DNA from: Synechococcus sp. CB0101
Lineage (GTDB): Bacteria; Cyanobacteriota; Cyanobacteriia; PCC-6307; Cyanobiaceae
Length of the DNA: 64,000 bases
NCBI RefSeq assembly: GCF_000179235.2
Contig: NZ_CP039373.1
Span: 558,032-622,031, forward strand
Reading direction: 5' to 3'
This document shows positions 36,340 through 45,254 of the stretch, piece after piece (the first letter of the stretch is position 1; every line of letters starts with the position of its first letter). Below the pieces are notes generated by a model that saw nothing but the letters and a program-made list of their open reading frames with translations, made no database searches and was not told where the DNA came from. Position numbers and translations under genes: made by a program.

Positions 36340-37496
36340 TGGTGTTCAGCCTCAAGGGCGCTCAGGCGGCGCTGCCAACTGCGGTAGCGCTTGGCCATTG
36401 TGCGCAATGCACGGCGGCGCTGCTCGAGGCGCTTGCGGCAAGTGCGAAGCCGGGGCTGTTCATATTCCAGATCGGAGCTGCGCAGCAGCAGAGTGAGCAC
36501 CTCGGTGGGAGCATTCGGTCCAAGCACCTGACCCAGGGGCAGCGGAAGGCGCAGCAAATTGGCGGGAGCTGGCAGGGCATCCACCTGGCCATCCAGCACC
36601 GCGTCGAGCAAGTTCATCGGCAACAGGCCTTGGGCCAGCCCTAGCCGCAGCATCTCCACATTCACCGCATGGGAGAGGTTTCGTAGCCGGCGGCGCAGGG
36701 CGCGATCGAAATGGGTCCACCAGCGCAGTTGCAACAGGGGGTCGCGCGGGAGGGTGGAGGCGGTCACCCGGGTATCGAGATCGGGCAGCGCTGCCAAGAG
36801 CGTTGTGGCCTCATCCGATGCAGTCGGCGCTTGCTCCGATGGATCCTCAGACGCGCCCAATTGCAAACCCTCGGCCACCATCTGAAACAGCGACTGCAAC
36901 AGCTCCTGCTCCGAAGTGGGCTGATCAGCCGTGGGCTGCTCAGGGTCGGACGAAGCCGCTGTTGGGGGCTCAGGGTCCGCAGGCGGCGTGGGTAATCCCG
37001 GTAGTCCCCGATCAAACAGGTCCGCCGACACCGGCAGATCGAGGCTCAGGTGCACCGAAGCACCCTGAGCTGTGGCGGCTTCACCAGAGCCGGCAGGCAA
37101 CGGAGCCGAACTCTCCTCGGAGCTTGGTTCTGCCTCGCCACCTTCACCATTGAGGCAGGCTTCAAGCACGCGCTGCTGCTGCGCCCGTTGGCGGCGATGC
37201 TCCCGGCGCTGCTGCTCCGCCAGCCCCATCACCTGCTCCACGGTGAGCAACGTGCTGGTGCGCTGCACCAGCTCCTGGAGCCGTTGCTGAAACGCCTGGC
37301 GACGGTCGGGGGGCAATTGGTTGTAGCGCTCTGGCACCACCTGGGTGGCCAGATGAAAACAGGCCTGCTGCACGGCATGCAGCAGGCCTTCACGAAGCAC
37401 CTGTAGGTACAGGGCCAGATCGCGGTAGAGCTCAGGTGCCAGCTCCTCCTGCTGCTGCAGGAGGAGGTTGATTTGGCGCTGGGCCTCTTCGCGCAT
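36288..37496 (-). CDS. Unrecognised 402-residue protein with disordered acidic linker
   Basis: Three parts can be seen. Residues 1-115 are helical and rich in Gln/Leu/Arg with coiled-coil character (QRQINLLLQQQEELAPELYRDL). Residues about 115-240 are low-complexity, rich in Glu, Pro, Ser, Ala and Thr, and likely disordered. Residues about 245-402 are again helical and basic (WWTHFDRALRRRLRNLSHAVNVEMLR, then RTCRKRLEQRRRALRTMAKRYRSWQ). No catalytic motif or membrane segment. It starts 1 base inside the tsf stop (TGATG) and overlaps recG, so it is translationally coupled to a translation factor and a repair helicase. I do not know its function; RNA or DNA binding by the basic C-terminus is a guess. 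Confidence 0.8.
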   Translation of the reverse strand: MREEAQRQINLLLQQQEELAPELYRDLALYLQVLREGLLHAVQQACFHLATQVVPERYNQLPPDRRQAFQQRLQELVQRTSTLLTVEQVMGLAEQQRREHRRQRAQQQRVLEACLNGEGGEAEPSSEESSAPLPAGSGEAATAQGASVHLSLDLPVSADLFDRGLPGLPTPPADPEPPTAASSDPEQPTADQPTSEQELLQSLFQMVAEGLQLGASEDPSEQAPTASDEATTLLAALPDLDTRVTASTLPRDPLLQLRWWTHFDRALRRRLRNLSHAVNVEMLRLGLAQGLLPMNLLDAVLDGQVDALPAPANLLRLPLPLGQVLGPNAPTEVLTLLLRSSDLEYEQPRLRTCRKRLEQRRRALRTMAKRYRSWQRRLSALEAEHQWFQDHAHNLTPAADQS

Positions 37497-38152
37497 CAGG
37501 CAGCCTGCATTGCAGCCACTTCAGCCGCGAAGTCCATCTTCTCCACTTCGATGCCCTCGCCGAGGGTGAAGCGCACGAAGCGACGCACCTGGATGTTTTC
37601 ACCCACTTTGCCGGCCACCTGCTTCACCATCTCCTCAACGGTCATGGTGCTGTCCTTGATGTAGGCCTGATCAAGCAGGGCCATCTCCTTGAGGCGCTTG
37701 CCGATCCGGCCCGCCACGATCTTCTCCTTCATCTCCTCCTTCTTGCCGGCGAGGTCGTCGCGACCCATTTCGATCTGCTTCTCGCGCTCAGCCACTTCGG
37801 CAGGGATGTCGTCGACCTTCACGAAGTCAACGCTCGGGCAGGCGGCGATCTGCATCGCCACGTTACGGATCAGCTCCTGGAAGATCTCGCCGCGGGCCAC
37901 GAAATCAGTTTCGCAGTTCACTTCCACCAGCACACCCACGCGGGCGCCGGTGTGGATGTAGCTGCCGATAGCACCTTCAGCTGCGGTACGGCCCGACTTC
38001 TTCTCGGCGGAAGCGATGCCCTTCTGGCGCAGCCACTCAACGGCCTTGTCCTTGTCGCCGTTGGTTTCTGCAAGCGCCTTCTTGCAGTCCATCATGCCGG
38101 CGCCGGTGACGTCGCGCAGTTCTTTAACGAGCTTGGCGGAGATCTCAGCCAT
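37496..38152 (-). CDS. tsf: Translation elongation factor Ts
   Basis: Nucleotide-exchange factor for EF-Tu. 218 residues from the ATG at 38152 ([27 protein letters not shown]), with the key blocks [12 protein letters not shown] and [13 protein letters not shown]. It follows rpsB by 134 bases, the usual rpsB-tsf order; the gap contains two hairpins. Confidence 0.98.
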   Translation of the reverse strand: MAEISAKLVKELRDVTGAGMMDCKKALAETNGDKDKAVEWLRQKGIASAEKKSGRTAAEGAIGSYIHTGARVGVLVEVNCETDFVARGEIFQELIRNVAMQIAACPSVDFVKVDDIPAEVAEREKQIEMGRDDLAGKKEEMKEKIVAGRIGKRLKEMALLDQAYIKDSTMTVEEMVKQVAGKVGENIQVRRFVRFTLGEGIEVEKMDFAAEVAAMQAA

Positions 38153-38198
38153 GGATCTGAAGTGGAAAGAGGGAAAAAATGCTGGGCTCAAACAGGCA

Positions 38199-38222
38199 GG
38201 AGCTCCCCCTCAGGGAAGCTCC
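38199..38222 (-). promoter_or_regulatory. Hairpin in the rpsB-tsf spacer
   Basis: Minus-strand arms GGAGCTTCCC and GGGGGAGCTCC pair around TGA. A T-run (TTTTTT) follows only about 25 bases later, so it is not a simple terminator. It may act in processing, stability or partial attenuation between rpsB and tsf. Confidence 0.45.
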
Positions 38223-38242
38223 ATCGCCGCAAGGGTGAGGTG

Positions 38243-38276
38243 ATCAGGCGAGAGCTTCTCAGCTCTTAGGCCTGAT
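38243..38276 (-). promoter_or_regulatory. Stem-loop just after rpsB
   Basis: An inner perfect stem AGAGCT/AGCTCT with a GAGA loop sits within an outer ATCAGG/CCTGAT pairing. It lies 10 bases after the rpsB stop, with no T-run. Likely an RNA stability or processing element in the rpsB-tsf transcript. Confidence 0.45.
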
Positions 38277-38286
38277 GGGCTGGTGT

Positions 38287-39009
38287 TCAGCCTTCCTCGT
38301 CGTCGTAACCGCCGCGCTGGTCGTTAGCGCCGTGGCGACCTTCATTGATGGCATCGGCAAGACGACCGAGCACCAGTTGCACCGAACGCACAGCGTCGTC
38401 GTTGCAGGGGATGGGCACGTCGCAGAGATCCGGATCGCAGTTGGTGTCGAGCATCGACACCAGGGGGATGTCCAGCTTGCGGGCCTCGAGCACAGCGTTG
38501 GTCTCACGGCGCTGGTCCACCAGCACCACCACGTCGGGCAGACGACGCATGTTCTTCAGGCCGCCCAGGTACTTCTGGAGGCGCTCAAGCTCACGGCGCA
38601 GCACAGCGGCTTCCTTCTTCGGGCGCATCGCGATGGCACCGGAGGATTCCATGCGCTCCAGATCCTTGAGGCGATCGATGCGGGCGCGCATCGTGGTCCA
38701 GTTGGTGAGCATGCCGCCCAGCCAACGCTGGTTCACGTAAGCAGCGCCGCAACGGGTGGCCTCGATGGCAATCACCTCGGAGGCTTGCTTCTTGGTTCCC
38801 ACAAACAGGAAGCGCTTGCCGCTGCGTGCAGCACTGCGCACCCACTTGTAGGCGTTGTTCATGCAGACAGCGGTCTGCACGAGGTCGATGATGTGAACAC
38901 CATTGCGCGCGCAATAGATGTAGCGCGACATCTTGGGGTTCCAGCGGCGGGTTTGGTGCCCAAAGTGGGCACCCGCCTCCATCATTTCGGCGAGAGTGAC
39001 AACAGCCAT
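38287..39009 (-). CDS. rpsB: 30S ribosomal protein S2
   Basis: 240 residues. [27 protein letters not shown] is the standard N-terminus, and [17 protein letters not shown] with [21 protein letters not shown] is diagnostic. The tail is acidic and Gly-rich (GGYDDEEG). First gene of an rpsB-tsf-402 aa-recG run. A possible -10 (TAGGGT, minus strand, 39103-39108) lies about 95 bases upstream. Confidence 0.98.
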   Translation of the reverse strand: MAVVTLAEMMEAGAHFGHQTRRWNPKMSRYIYCARNGVHIIDLVQTAVCMNNAYKWVRSAARSGKRFLFVGTKKQASEVIAIEATRCGAAYVNQRWLGGMLTNWTTMRARIDRLKDLERMESSGAIAMRPKKEAAVLRRELERLQKYLGGLKNMRRLPDVVVLVDQRRETNAVLEARKLDIPLVSMLDTNCDPDLCDVPIPCNDDAVRSVQLVLGRLADAINEGRHGANDQRGGYDDEEG

Positions 39010-39132
39010 GAGTTGAGGGTTTCGGGTTCGCCTCCACCTGCCAGGGACTCCGCGAGCGGGTCACCCGAAACGTGCAGGTGTGCGGTTTGAAAGAACCCGA
39101 CGACCCTACCAAATGGCAGTGAGGCCCTTCCC

Positions 39133-40065
39133 TCAGGCCAGCCCTTCCGCCCTGGCTTCGCGGTAGAGCGCACGCACACCGATCCGATTCAGGGGGAGCC
39201 GCAGCAACTCCATGGCGAGGCCGGGCCGCCCGCTGCGGATCAACCAAGCCAGCATCGGCCGCAGGCTGCGCTCATTCAGCAGGCCCCCAAGGGTGAGCAG
39301 CTCCCACAGAAGCCGATGCAGCAGGGTGAACTGAATGATGAAGCGCACCCGACGCGTGGGGTGCTTCCGGTAAAACACCAGGCCCATCTTGGCCCGCTCG
39401 CCCTCCACGGCGATCAGGCGGGGCACCTGCTCCAGGCTCAAGGGCGGATGCCAGTGGTATCCCACCGCTTCAGGGCAGCGCACCAGCACCACGCCCATCC
39501 GCCGCAACCGCTCGCCGAGCTCGAGATCTTCCCAGCCATAGAGGCGGAAGCGGGTGTCAAACAGCCCGCTGCGCTCCAGCACCTCACGATCAATCGCCAC
39601 ATTGCCGGTGGCGAAGTAAGCCCAGGAGAGATCACTGAGCTTGTGGGGTTCGGCCGTGGGCTCATCGAAATTGGCGGTGTTGATCACCGCGCCATAGGTG
39701 AAGCAGAGCCGATCGCCACGCTGCTGCCAGGTCTGCTCCAACTTGAGCGCGTGGCTGATCAGGAAGCTTTCGGTGACCACCAGGTCACTGTCGATGAACA
39801 CAATCACATCGCCGCGGGCGTGATCCACCCCACGGTTTCGTCCTTCGGCCGGGCCGCCATGGTCCTGCTGCACCAGGCGCACGTGTGGAAACTCAGCGCT
39901 GTTGCGCAGCAGCCAAGCCACGGTGTCGTCGGTCGACCCGTCGTCGACCACCACCACCTCATAGGCGCTGATCGGCGCTTCGAGCCGCTGCTGCTCGAGG
40001 GCCCGCAGGCATTTCTCCAGGATCGGCAGCCGGTTGTAGGTGGGGATGACGACGCTGAGAAACAT
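39133..40065 (-). CDS. Family 2 glycosyltransferase
   Basis: 310 residues. GT-A fold: VVIPTYNRLPILEKCLRAL, VVVDDGSTDDTVAWLL, the DXD-type site IVFIDSDLVV (FIDSD) and a C-terminal acceptor region with LYGWEDLELGERLRRMG. The C-terminus is basic and hydrophobic. Substrate unknown; surface polysaccharide or glycolipid synthesis is the likely field. It follows a terminator and stands 123 bases before rpsB. Confidence 0.9.
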   Translation of the reverse strand: MFLSVVIPTYNRLPILEKCLRALEQQRLEAPISAYEVVVVDDGSTDDTVAWLLRNSAEFPHVRLVQQDHGGPAEGRNRGVDHARGDVIVFIDSDLVVTESFLISHALKLEQTWQQRGDRLCFTYGAVINTANFDEPTAEPHKLSDLSWAYFATGNVAIDREVLERSGLFDTRFRLYGWEDLELGERLRRMGVVLVRCPEAVGYHWHPPLSLEQVPRLIAVEGERAKMGLVFYRKHPTRRVRFIIQFTLLHRLLWELLTLGGLLNERSLRPMLAWLIRSGRPGLAMELLRLPLNRIGVRALYREARAEGLA

Positions 40066-40109
40066 GGCGCGGGGGTGGCGCAGACCGGAAGGACGATGGG
40101 CTCAGGGAC

Positions 40110-40134
40110 AAAAAAGGGGATCCCGTGGGATCCC
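40110..40134 (-). terminator. Terminator after the 51-residue basic protein gene
   Basis: On the minus strand GGGGATCCC, loop AC, GGGATCCCC then TTTTTT. It lies about 25 bases after the small gene stop and may end the whole pcyA-devBCA transcript. Confidence 0.9.
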
Positions 40135-40159
40135 CAGCAGAGGCATGGAGGGCAGACGA

Positions 40160-40315
40160 TCAGTCGGCCGCACCACCGTTGTTGGCTGTTCCGGTCACGC
40201 CGTTGCCAGCACCTTCACCGCGGCCGTCGTTGCGGAGCTTGCGCTTCTTGAACTTGCGGGCGTAGGCGCGGTTGCGCTCCTGCTTTTCTTTCTTGAGGTT
40301 GCGGCGTTTGGCCAT
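40160..40315 (-). CDS. 51-residue very basic protein, unrecognised
   Basis: The frame runs from the ATG at 40313-40315 to TGA at 40160. The N-terminal 30 residues contain 15 Lys/Arg (MAKRRNLKKEKQERNRAYAR start); the tail is Gly/Asn-rich and flexible and ends in Asp. Size and charge recall ribosome-bound or RNA-binding mini-proteins, but I know no named family. It follows devA by 47 bases on the same strand and is closed by its own strong terminator. Reality is supported by the exact fit between devA and the terminator and by its biased composition. Confidence 0.75.
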   Translation of the reverse strand: MAKRRNLKKEKQERNRAYARKFKKRKLRNDGRGEGAGNGVTGTANNGGAAD

Positions 40316-40362
40316 CGAGACGGCTGGAACTTTTGGGTAAACACCACACTACTGAATGACGT

Positions 40363-41073
40363 TCAGTGGCTGGTCACCAATCTTGGAGGTTCCGCCTCGC
40401 TGAGCTGACCATCTTCCATGCGCACCAGGCGATCAGCGATATCGAGGATGCGCGGATCGTGGGTGACCATCAGCACCGCACAGCCCTGCTCCCGAGCCAG
40501 GCGCTGCAGCAGTTCCACCACCTCACGGCCGGTTTTCGAATCCAGGGCGGCTGTGGGTTCATCCGCCAGCAGCAGCCGCGGATGCGCTGCCAGGGCACGA
40601 GCAATCGCCACCCGTTGCTTCTGGCCGCCTGACAAATCGTGGGGCAATTTATTGAGCTCATCCCCAAGACCGACCGAGCGCAACCACTCACGGGCCTGAT
40701 CACGGCGGGCGCGATAACTCAGAGCAGGCAGCAGATCCGAGCCCATCTGCACGTTCTGCTCAGCCGTGAGGCAACGCAGCAGGTTGTGACCCTGAAAGAT
40801 CATCCCGATGGAGCGGCGCAGCAGTTGCCGCTCGCGGCGGCCGGCTCCGTTGAGCTCCTGACCCAACACACGCACCGATCCCTGCTGCACCTGGCGCAGG
40901 GCCCCCACCAGGGTGAGCAGCGTGGTTTTGCCGCAGCCGGAAGGCCCGGTGAGCAACACCACCTCACCCGGGGCCACCTGGAGGTTCACCCCCTGCAGCA
41001 CCTGGCGCCGCATGTCACCGCTGCCATACCAATGGCAGAGGTCGTGAAGATCGATCGCAGCCGTCTGAGCCAT
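40363..41073 (-). CDS. devA: DevA-like ABC exporter ATPase
   Basis: ATPase of a DevBCA-type (MacB-like) exporter. 236 residues from the ATG at 41073 (MAQTAAIDLHDLCHWYGSGD); an upstream extension of 52 codons is antisense-like junk over devC. Visible: Walker A GPSGCGKTT, signature LSGGQKQRVAIARAL, Walker B LLLADEPTAALD and the switch VTHDPRI. It begins 5 bases after devC. Confidence 0.93.
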   Translation of the reverse strand: MAQTAAIDLHDLCHWYGSGDMRRQVLQGVNLQVAPGEVVLLTGPSGCGKTTLLTLVGALRQVQQGSVRVLGQELNGAGRRERQLLRRSIGMIFQGHNLLRCLTAEQNVQMGSDLLPALSYRARRDQAREWLRSVGLGDELNKLPHDLSGGQKQRVAIARALAAHPRLLLADEPTAALDSKTGREVVELLQRLAREQGCAVLMVTHDPRILDIADRLVRMEDGQLSEAEPPRLVTSH

Positions 41074-41078
41074 GGTGT

Positions 41079-42296
41079 TCAGAAGATCTCGGCAGGATCC
41101 GCGTCCGCCAGGCGACGCATGGCGAGGCCAGCGGAGGCCATGCACATCACCAGGATCATGGTGAACACCGTCACGGCGCGGGTGGTGTCCATGTACACCG
41201 GCAGTTGGGTGGCGCTGCGCACCAGCCAATACAGGCCCTGGCCTGCGGCATAGGCCGGCAGATAGCCAAACGCCGCCAGCAACAAGCCTTCGCGGGCCAC
41301 CACCCCCAACAGGCTAAAAAGCTTGTAGCCCATCGCCATCAAGGTGGCGTATTCCGGCAGGTGATCACTCACATCCGAATAGAGCACCTGATACACGATC
41401 ACGCAGCCCACCACAAAACCCATGGCGGCACCGAGGGTGAAGATGAAGCCGATCGAGGTGCTGGTGCGCCAGTAGTTCTGCTCGAAATCAATGAAGCCCT
41501 GCTTCGTGAGCACCTTCACGTCGGTGGGGAGTTGAGCCTGGAGGCGCTGGGCCACGGCCTCGGGATCACTGCCCGGTTTGAGGCGAATCAGGCCCACTTC
41601 AATGCTGCCGGGGGGAGTGTTGGGCAGCAGCTCGAGGAAGGTTTCTGAGCTGGTGAGCAGGTTGCCATCGGCGCCGAAGGAGGTTCCCAGCCCCACCAGG
41701 CCTGCCACACGCACGCGTTTACCGGCGATCTCGCTCTCCACCGTGCGGCCAGCCTTGAACCAAGGCGCCACAGGTCCGAACTCCGGGCGTGATTGTTCAT
41801 CGAAGAGCACCCGACCCTTCTGGGTGAGCAGGCGTGCCTTCGGCGCCAGCGTGGGGTCGGTGAACAGGGGATCGTTCGGTTCAAACCCAAGGGTGAGGAT
41901 CGAGCGGGTGCCCCTGGTTTCAGGGTTGCGCCAAAGCAGCAGATTCCAGTGCACCGGCGTGATGCCTGCCACTTCCGGGGCTGCCATGGCCTGCACCAGG
42001 CGTCGCTTTGGAAAGCCCGCCATGCTCACGGAACTGGTCGACCTGGGACTGATCAACACCAGGTCGGCATCAAACAGCCGGTGGATCGTGACGCTGGCAT
42101 CGAACAGGCCATCGCGAAATCCGAGCTGCATGAACATCAGGATCCCGGCGAAGCTGATCCCGGCCAGGGCCACAGCCAGACGCACCGGCTGACGGGTGAG
42201 CAGCATCAGCGCCAGCGGAATGCGGCGGCTCTGCCAGAGACCCGCCAGCCAGCGCTGCAGCGAATGGGGCTGAAGGCGCACGGAATTCGGCCTCAC
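41079..42296 (-). CDS. devC: DevC-like ABC exporter permease
   Basis: 405 residues from a GTG overlapping the devB stop by 4 bases. MacB/FtsX topology: one N-terminal helix (about 30-55), a large periplasmic domain (about 60-270), and three C-terminal helices starting with GFIFTLGAAMGFVVGCVIVYQVLYSDV. The DevC-like stretch LPEYATLMAMGYKLFSLLGVV is present. In heterocyst-forming cyanobacteria DevBCA exports glycolipids; here the cargo is unknown. Confidence 0.93.
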   Translation of the reverse strand: MRPNSVRLQPHSLQRWLAGLWQSRRIPLALMLLTRQPVRLAVALAGISFAGILMFMQLGFRDGLFDASVTIHRLFDADLVLISPRSTSSVSMAGFPKRRLVQAMAAPEVAGITPVHWNLLLWRNPETRGTRSILTLGFEPNDPLFTDPTLAPKARLLTQKGRVLFDEQSRPEFGPVAPWFKAGRTVESEIAGKRVRVAGLVGLGTSFGADGNLLTSSETFLELLPNTPPGSIEVGLIRLKPGSDPEAVAQRLQAQLPTDVKVLTKQGFIDFEQNYWRTSTSIGFIFTLGAAMGFVVGCVIVYQVLYSDVSDHLPEYATLMAMGYKLFSLLGVVAREGLLLAAFGYLPAYAAGQGLYWLVRSATQLPVYMDTTRAVTVFTMILVMCMASAGLAMRRLADADPAEIF

Positions 42297-43189
42297 GGGG
42301 TGAAGCGTGCGATCACCTTCAAACCTGCGAGATCCCGCACCTGGCTGGCATCAGCCGGATCCAGGGCCAAGCGCACCTCCACCACACGCGCATCCGCATC
42401 ACCCGTGGGGTCGGTGGAGAGCACGGCGCGCTGACGCACCTGCGGTGAAATCCGGATCACACGCGCCTGCAGGGAGCCGCTGAAGCCGCCGTTCTCGCTC
42501 ACCAGCGTCACGGTCTGGCCGAGCTTCACGCGGTTGATGTCGCTCTCGTACACCTCCGCCACCGCCTCCATCTGGTCGCCCGCACCGAGCTCCAGAACGC
42601 CGTCATTGCCAGGACGCTCCCCAGCACGGCTGTGGATCTTGAGCACGGTGCCGGCCAGGGGCGCGCGCAGCTCGCTGTCGGCCAGATCCACCTGCAGACC
42701 CTGGCGCTGAGCCTGAGCCTCACGCAGCTGCCCCTGCAGCTTCACCAGCTCATCTTTCTTTTCTTCCAGTAGCACCATTGCCGCAGCACCGGAGCTGGCG
42801 GCGTTTTGGTAGCGCTCCACTTCCCGGGTTTGCATGCGGATCTGCACCTGGAGGCTGCTGATCCGGGCTTGCAGGGCAGCGAGATCGGCCTGGAGCTTGG
42901 GGCGGTTATCGAAGGTGGCAAGCAGCTGCCCCTGCTTCACGCGCTGCCCCTCCTGCACCTGGAGGCTGAGCAGGCGTGGGCTGCCGCCCATGGCACTTGA
43001 AGGCGCAGCCAGGCGGCGCACATCACCAGCGGGCTGCAAGGTGCCCAGCGCCGACACCGCCTCCAAACGAGGTGTACTCACAGCGGCAGGAACGGCAGCC
43101 GGGGGCTTGGGCGTACTGCGGCGGCTCACCACCACCGCCAGCAGCACCAATACCAGCGCTCCACCGGCGAGAAGCCACGGGCGTCGCAT
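42293..43189 (-). CDS. devB: DevB-like membrane-fusion (HlyD) protein
   Basis: 298 residues from the ATG at 43189 (MRRPWLLAGGALVLVLLAVVV). An N-terminal membrane anchor is followed by a lipoyl-type half motif, a coiled-coil hairpin (about 80-150, LAALQARISSLQVQIRMQTREVERY), the second lipoyl half LRAPLAGTVLKIHSRAGE and a beta barrel. It is the adaptor that links DevCA to an outer-membrane channel. Its ATG shares one base with the pcyA stop (TGATG), so it is translationally coupled to pcyA. Confidence 0.93.
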   Translation of the reverse strand: MRRPWLLAGGALVLVLLAVVVSRRSTPKPPAAVPAAVSTPRLEAVSALGTLQPAGDVRRLAAPSSAMGGSPRLLSLQVQEGQRVKQGQLLATFDNRPKLQADLAALQARISSLQVQIRMQTREVERYQNAASSGAAAMVLLEEKKDELVKLQGQLREAQAQRQGLQVDLADSELRAPLAGTVLKIHSRAGERPGNDGVLELGAGDQMEAVAEVYESDINRVKLGQTVTLVSENGGFSGSLQARVIRISPQVRQRAVLSTDPTGDADARVVEVRLALDPADASQVRDLAGLKVIARFTP

Positions 43190-43920
43190 CAGCCCAGCGG
43201 CAGGGGATCGTCGAAGAGCAACTCCTCGATGTAGCGGTCCGCCCAGGCTGGATTGAACGCCTTCTCCAGCACGCGTCTGGTCTTGTCGTTGCGCTTCTGC
43301 TGCCGGCAATACGAGAGCTGACCGTCGTGTCGCTTCACAGTATCCGGGTGGTCGATCGGCTGCGGTTCAGCGGCCTGGCAGGCAGCGCTGAGCACCTGCA
43401 GGAAGTCGCTCACAACACCAATGAACTGCTGTTCCTCGGCTGCATCAGCAGGCCGCACGAATCGCACATAGGGGGAAAAGATCGAGCCCCACTCCGGCAA
43501 CTCGCGCTCCTGGCTGAAGGATCGCGCTGGCAGAGCAGCCAGGCCCTGCGCCACAGCGTCAGGCAACTGGCCGCTCACCGGGGAGAGATCCACGATCGCT
43601 GCCGACACCACACCCCGCCCAGCAACGATGTCGGCCCCGAACACCGGCAGGTCGTAGCGGGGATCTGGGAAATACACGCAATGGAGGATCTGCAGGCCGG
43701 CCCCCAGACGAGCGGTTTCCAGGTGGAGTTTGCGCAGCCCCTGGCACTGACGCAGCTCATTGCGAATGAACAGCGCCTCGCCATCAAGGCTGCCGCTGAT
43801 GGCCTCGAGCTCCGGATCCACCGCCAGTGGTTGCAGTGCGGGCAGCTGCTCCCAGCTGCTGCGGATCTGTTCAGCGAGCGCGTCCACCAGCGGGTGGATT
43901 CCCAAAGCAGCTGAACTCAT
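43189..43920 (-). CDS. pcyA: Phycocyanobilin:ferredoxin oxidoreductase
   Basis: Four-electron reduction of biliverdin IXalpha to phycocyanobilin. 243 residues, normal length. Active-site residues are visible: Glu68 (RKLHLETA), His80 (QILHCVYFPDP) and Asp97 (VFGADIV). It shows that the organism makes its own phycobilin chromophores. It is the first gene of a pcyA-devB-devC-devA run and lies divergent from the M16 peptidase genes. Confidence 0.97.
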   Translation of the reverse strand: MSSAALGIHPLVDALAEQIRSSWEQLPALQPLAVDPELEAISGSLDGEALFIRNELRQCQGLRKLHLETARLGAGLQILHCVYFPDPRYDLPVFGADIVAGRGVVSAAIVDLSPVSGQLPDAVAQGLAALPARSFSQERELPEWGSIFSPYVRFVRPADAAEEQQFIGVVSDFLQVLSAACQAAEPQPIDHPDTVKRHDGQLSYCRQQKRNDKTRRVLEKAFNPAWADRYIEELLFDDPLPLG

Positions 43921-43988
43921 GGGCTTCCCGGCAGACAGGCTGCCGATCCTGCCAGCAGAATGAGGTTTCAGACACAGCGCCTGATCCG

Positions 43989-45254
43989 TTGCCCGCGTTG
44001 CCCGGTCCCTCGACCCCGCCCCTGCCGGACCCGCGGCGCCACCAACTCGACAACGGCGTGAGCCTGGTGCAAATCGAGCTGCCGCAGGCGCCCGTGGTGT
44101 GCCTGGATCTGTGGTGCCGCGCCGGCAGCGCCTGGGAAACCAAGGATGAATCGGGCTTGGCGCACTTTCTCGAACACATGGTGTTCAAGGGCAGCCAGCA
44201 CCTCGACGCCGGCGAATTTGATCTGAAGGTGGAAGCCCTCGGAGGCAACAGCAATGCCGCCACCGGATTCGACGACGTGCATTACCACGTGCTGATCCCC
44301 CCGGCCGCAGCACCGCAAGCCCTGGAATTGCTGCTCGATCTGGTGCTGCAGCCCCGGCTGGATGCGGACGACTTCGCCATGGAGCGCCAGGTGGTGCTCG
44401 AGGAGCTGGCCCAGAGCGAAGACCAACCGGAAGAGGTGGCATTCCAGGAGCTACTGCGCCAAGCCTGTGGTGATCACGCCTATGGCCTGCCGATCCTGGG
44501 CCGACGCGAAGCCCTCGAGGGCCACACCCCCGAAGCGATGGCCGCCTTTCACCAGCGCCACTACCGCGCCGATCGCTGCTGCCTCTCGGTGGCTGGCCCC
44601 CTGGCGGGGCTGCAGCTGGATGCGCCATTGCAGCAATCGCCGCTGGCCGCTCTGGCACCAGCAGAGCAACTCAGCACCGTTCCCAAGCTGCAGTTACAGC
44701 CGGGACGCCACCGGATGGAGTTGGCGCGCCTGGAAGCAGCTCGGCTGCTGATGGCCTGGCAACTCCCCGGTGCCGCCGATCAAGACAGCGTGATGGGCGG
44801 TGACCTGATCACCACGCTGCTGGCGGAAGGGCGCCGCAGCCGCCTGGTGGAGCAGCTGCGGGAGCGCCTGCGGCTGGTGGAGAGCATCGACCTGGATCTG
44901 AATGTGCTCGAGTCGGGCTGTCTGGTGCTACTGGAGGCGGTGTGTGAACCGGAGCAGTTGGCGGCGGTGGAGCAGCAGGTGCGCCAGGTGTTGCTCGAGT
45001 TGATGGAGCAGTCCCCCAGCGAAGCGGAGCTGCAGCGGGCCAAGCGGCTGGTGGGGAATGGCTACCGCTTCAGCCTGGAGGTGGCTGGTTCGGTGGCGGC
45101 GATGGTGGGCAACAGCCAGCTCTGGGGACGCCGCCACAACCTGCAGCGACCGTTGGAGTGGCTGGAGGGCTGGAGCACCGAACGCTTGAGCCGAGAGGTG
45201 ATTCCGCTGCTGCACCCCGATCGGGCCTTCTGCCTGCAGGCGGTGCCGGCATGA
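43989..45254 (+). CDS. M16 family zinc peptidase (catalytic subunit)
   Basis: About 421 residues from a TTG at 43989; the start is uncertain, as the frame is open back to 43827 but would then overlap pcyA head to head. The inverted zinc motif HFLEH is at about 59-63 (His59, Glu62, His63), with the downstream Glu region MERQVVLEELAQSEDQPEE. Two M16 half-domains give the pitrilysin/processing-peptidase-like fold. It overlaps the next M16 gene by 4 bases (ATGA), the usual arrangement of a two-subunit enzyme. Substrates unknown. Confidence 0.92.
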   Translation: MPALPGPSTPPLPDPRRHQLDNGVSLVQIELPQAPVVCLDLWCRAGSAWETKDESGLAHFLEHMVFKGSQHLDAGEFDLKVEALGGNSNAATGFDDVHYHVLIPPAAAPQALELLLDLVLQPRLDADDFAMERQVVLEELAQSEDQPEEVAFQELLRQACGDHAYGLPILGRREALEGHTPEAMAAFHQRHYRADRCCLSVAGPLAGLQLDAPLQQSPLAALAPAEQLSTVPKLQLQPGRHRMELARLEAARLLMAWQLPGAADQDSVMGGDLITTLLAEGRRSRLVEQLRERLRLVESIDLDLNVLESGCLVLLEAVCEPEQLAAVEQQVRQVLLELMEQSPSEAELQRAKRLVGNGYRFSLEVAGSVAAMVGNSQLWGRRHNLQRPLEWLEGWSTERLSREVIPLLHPDRAFCLQAVPA

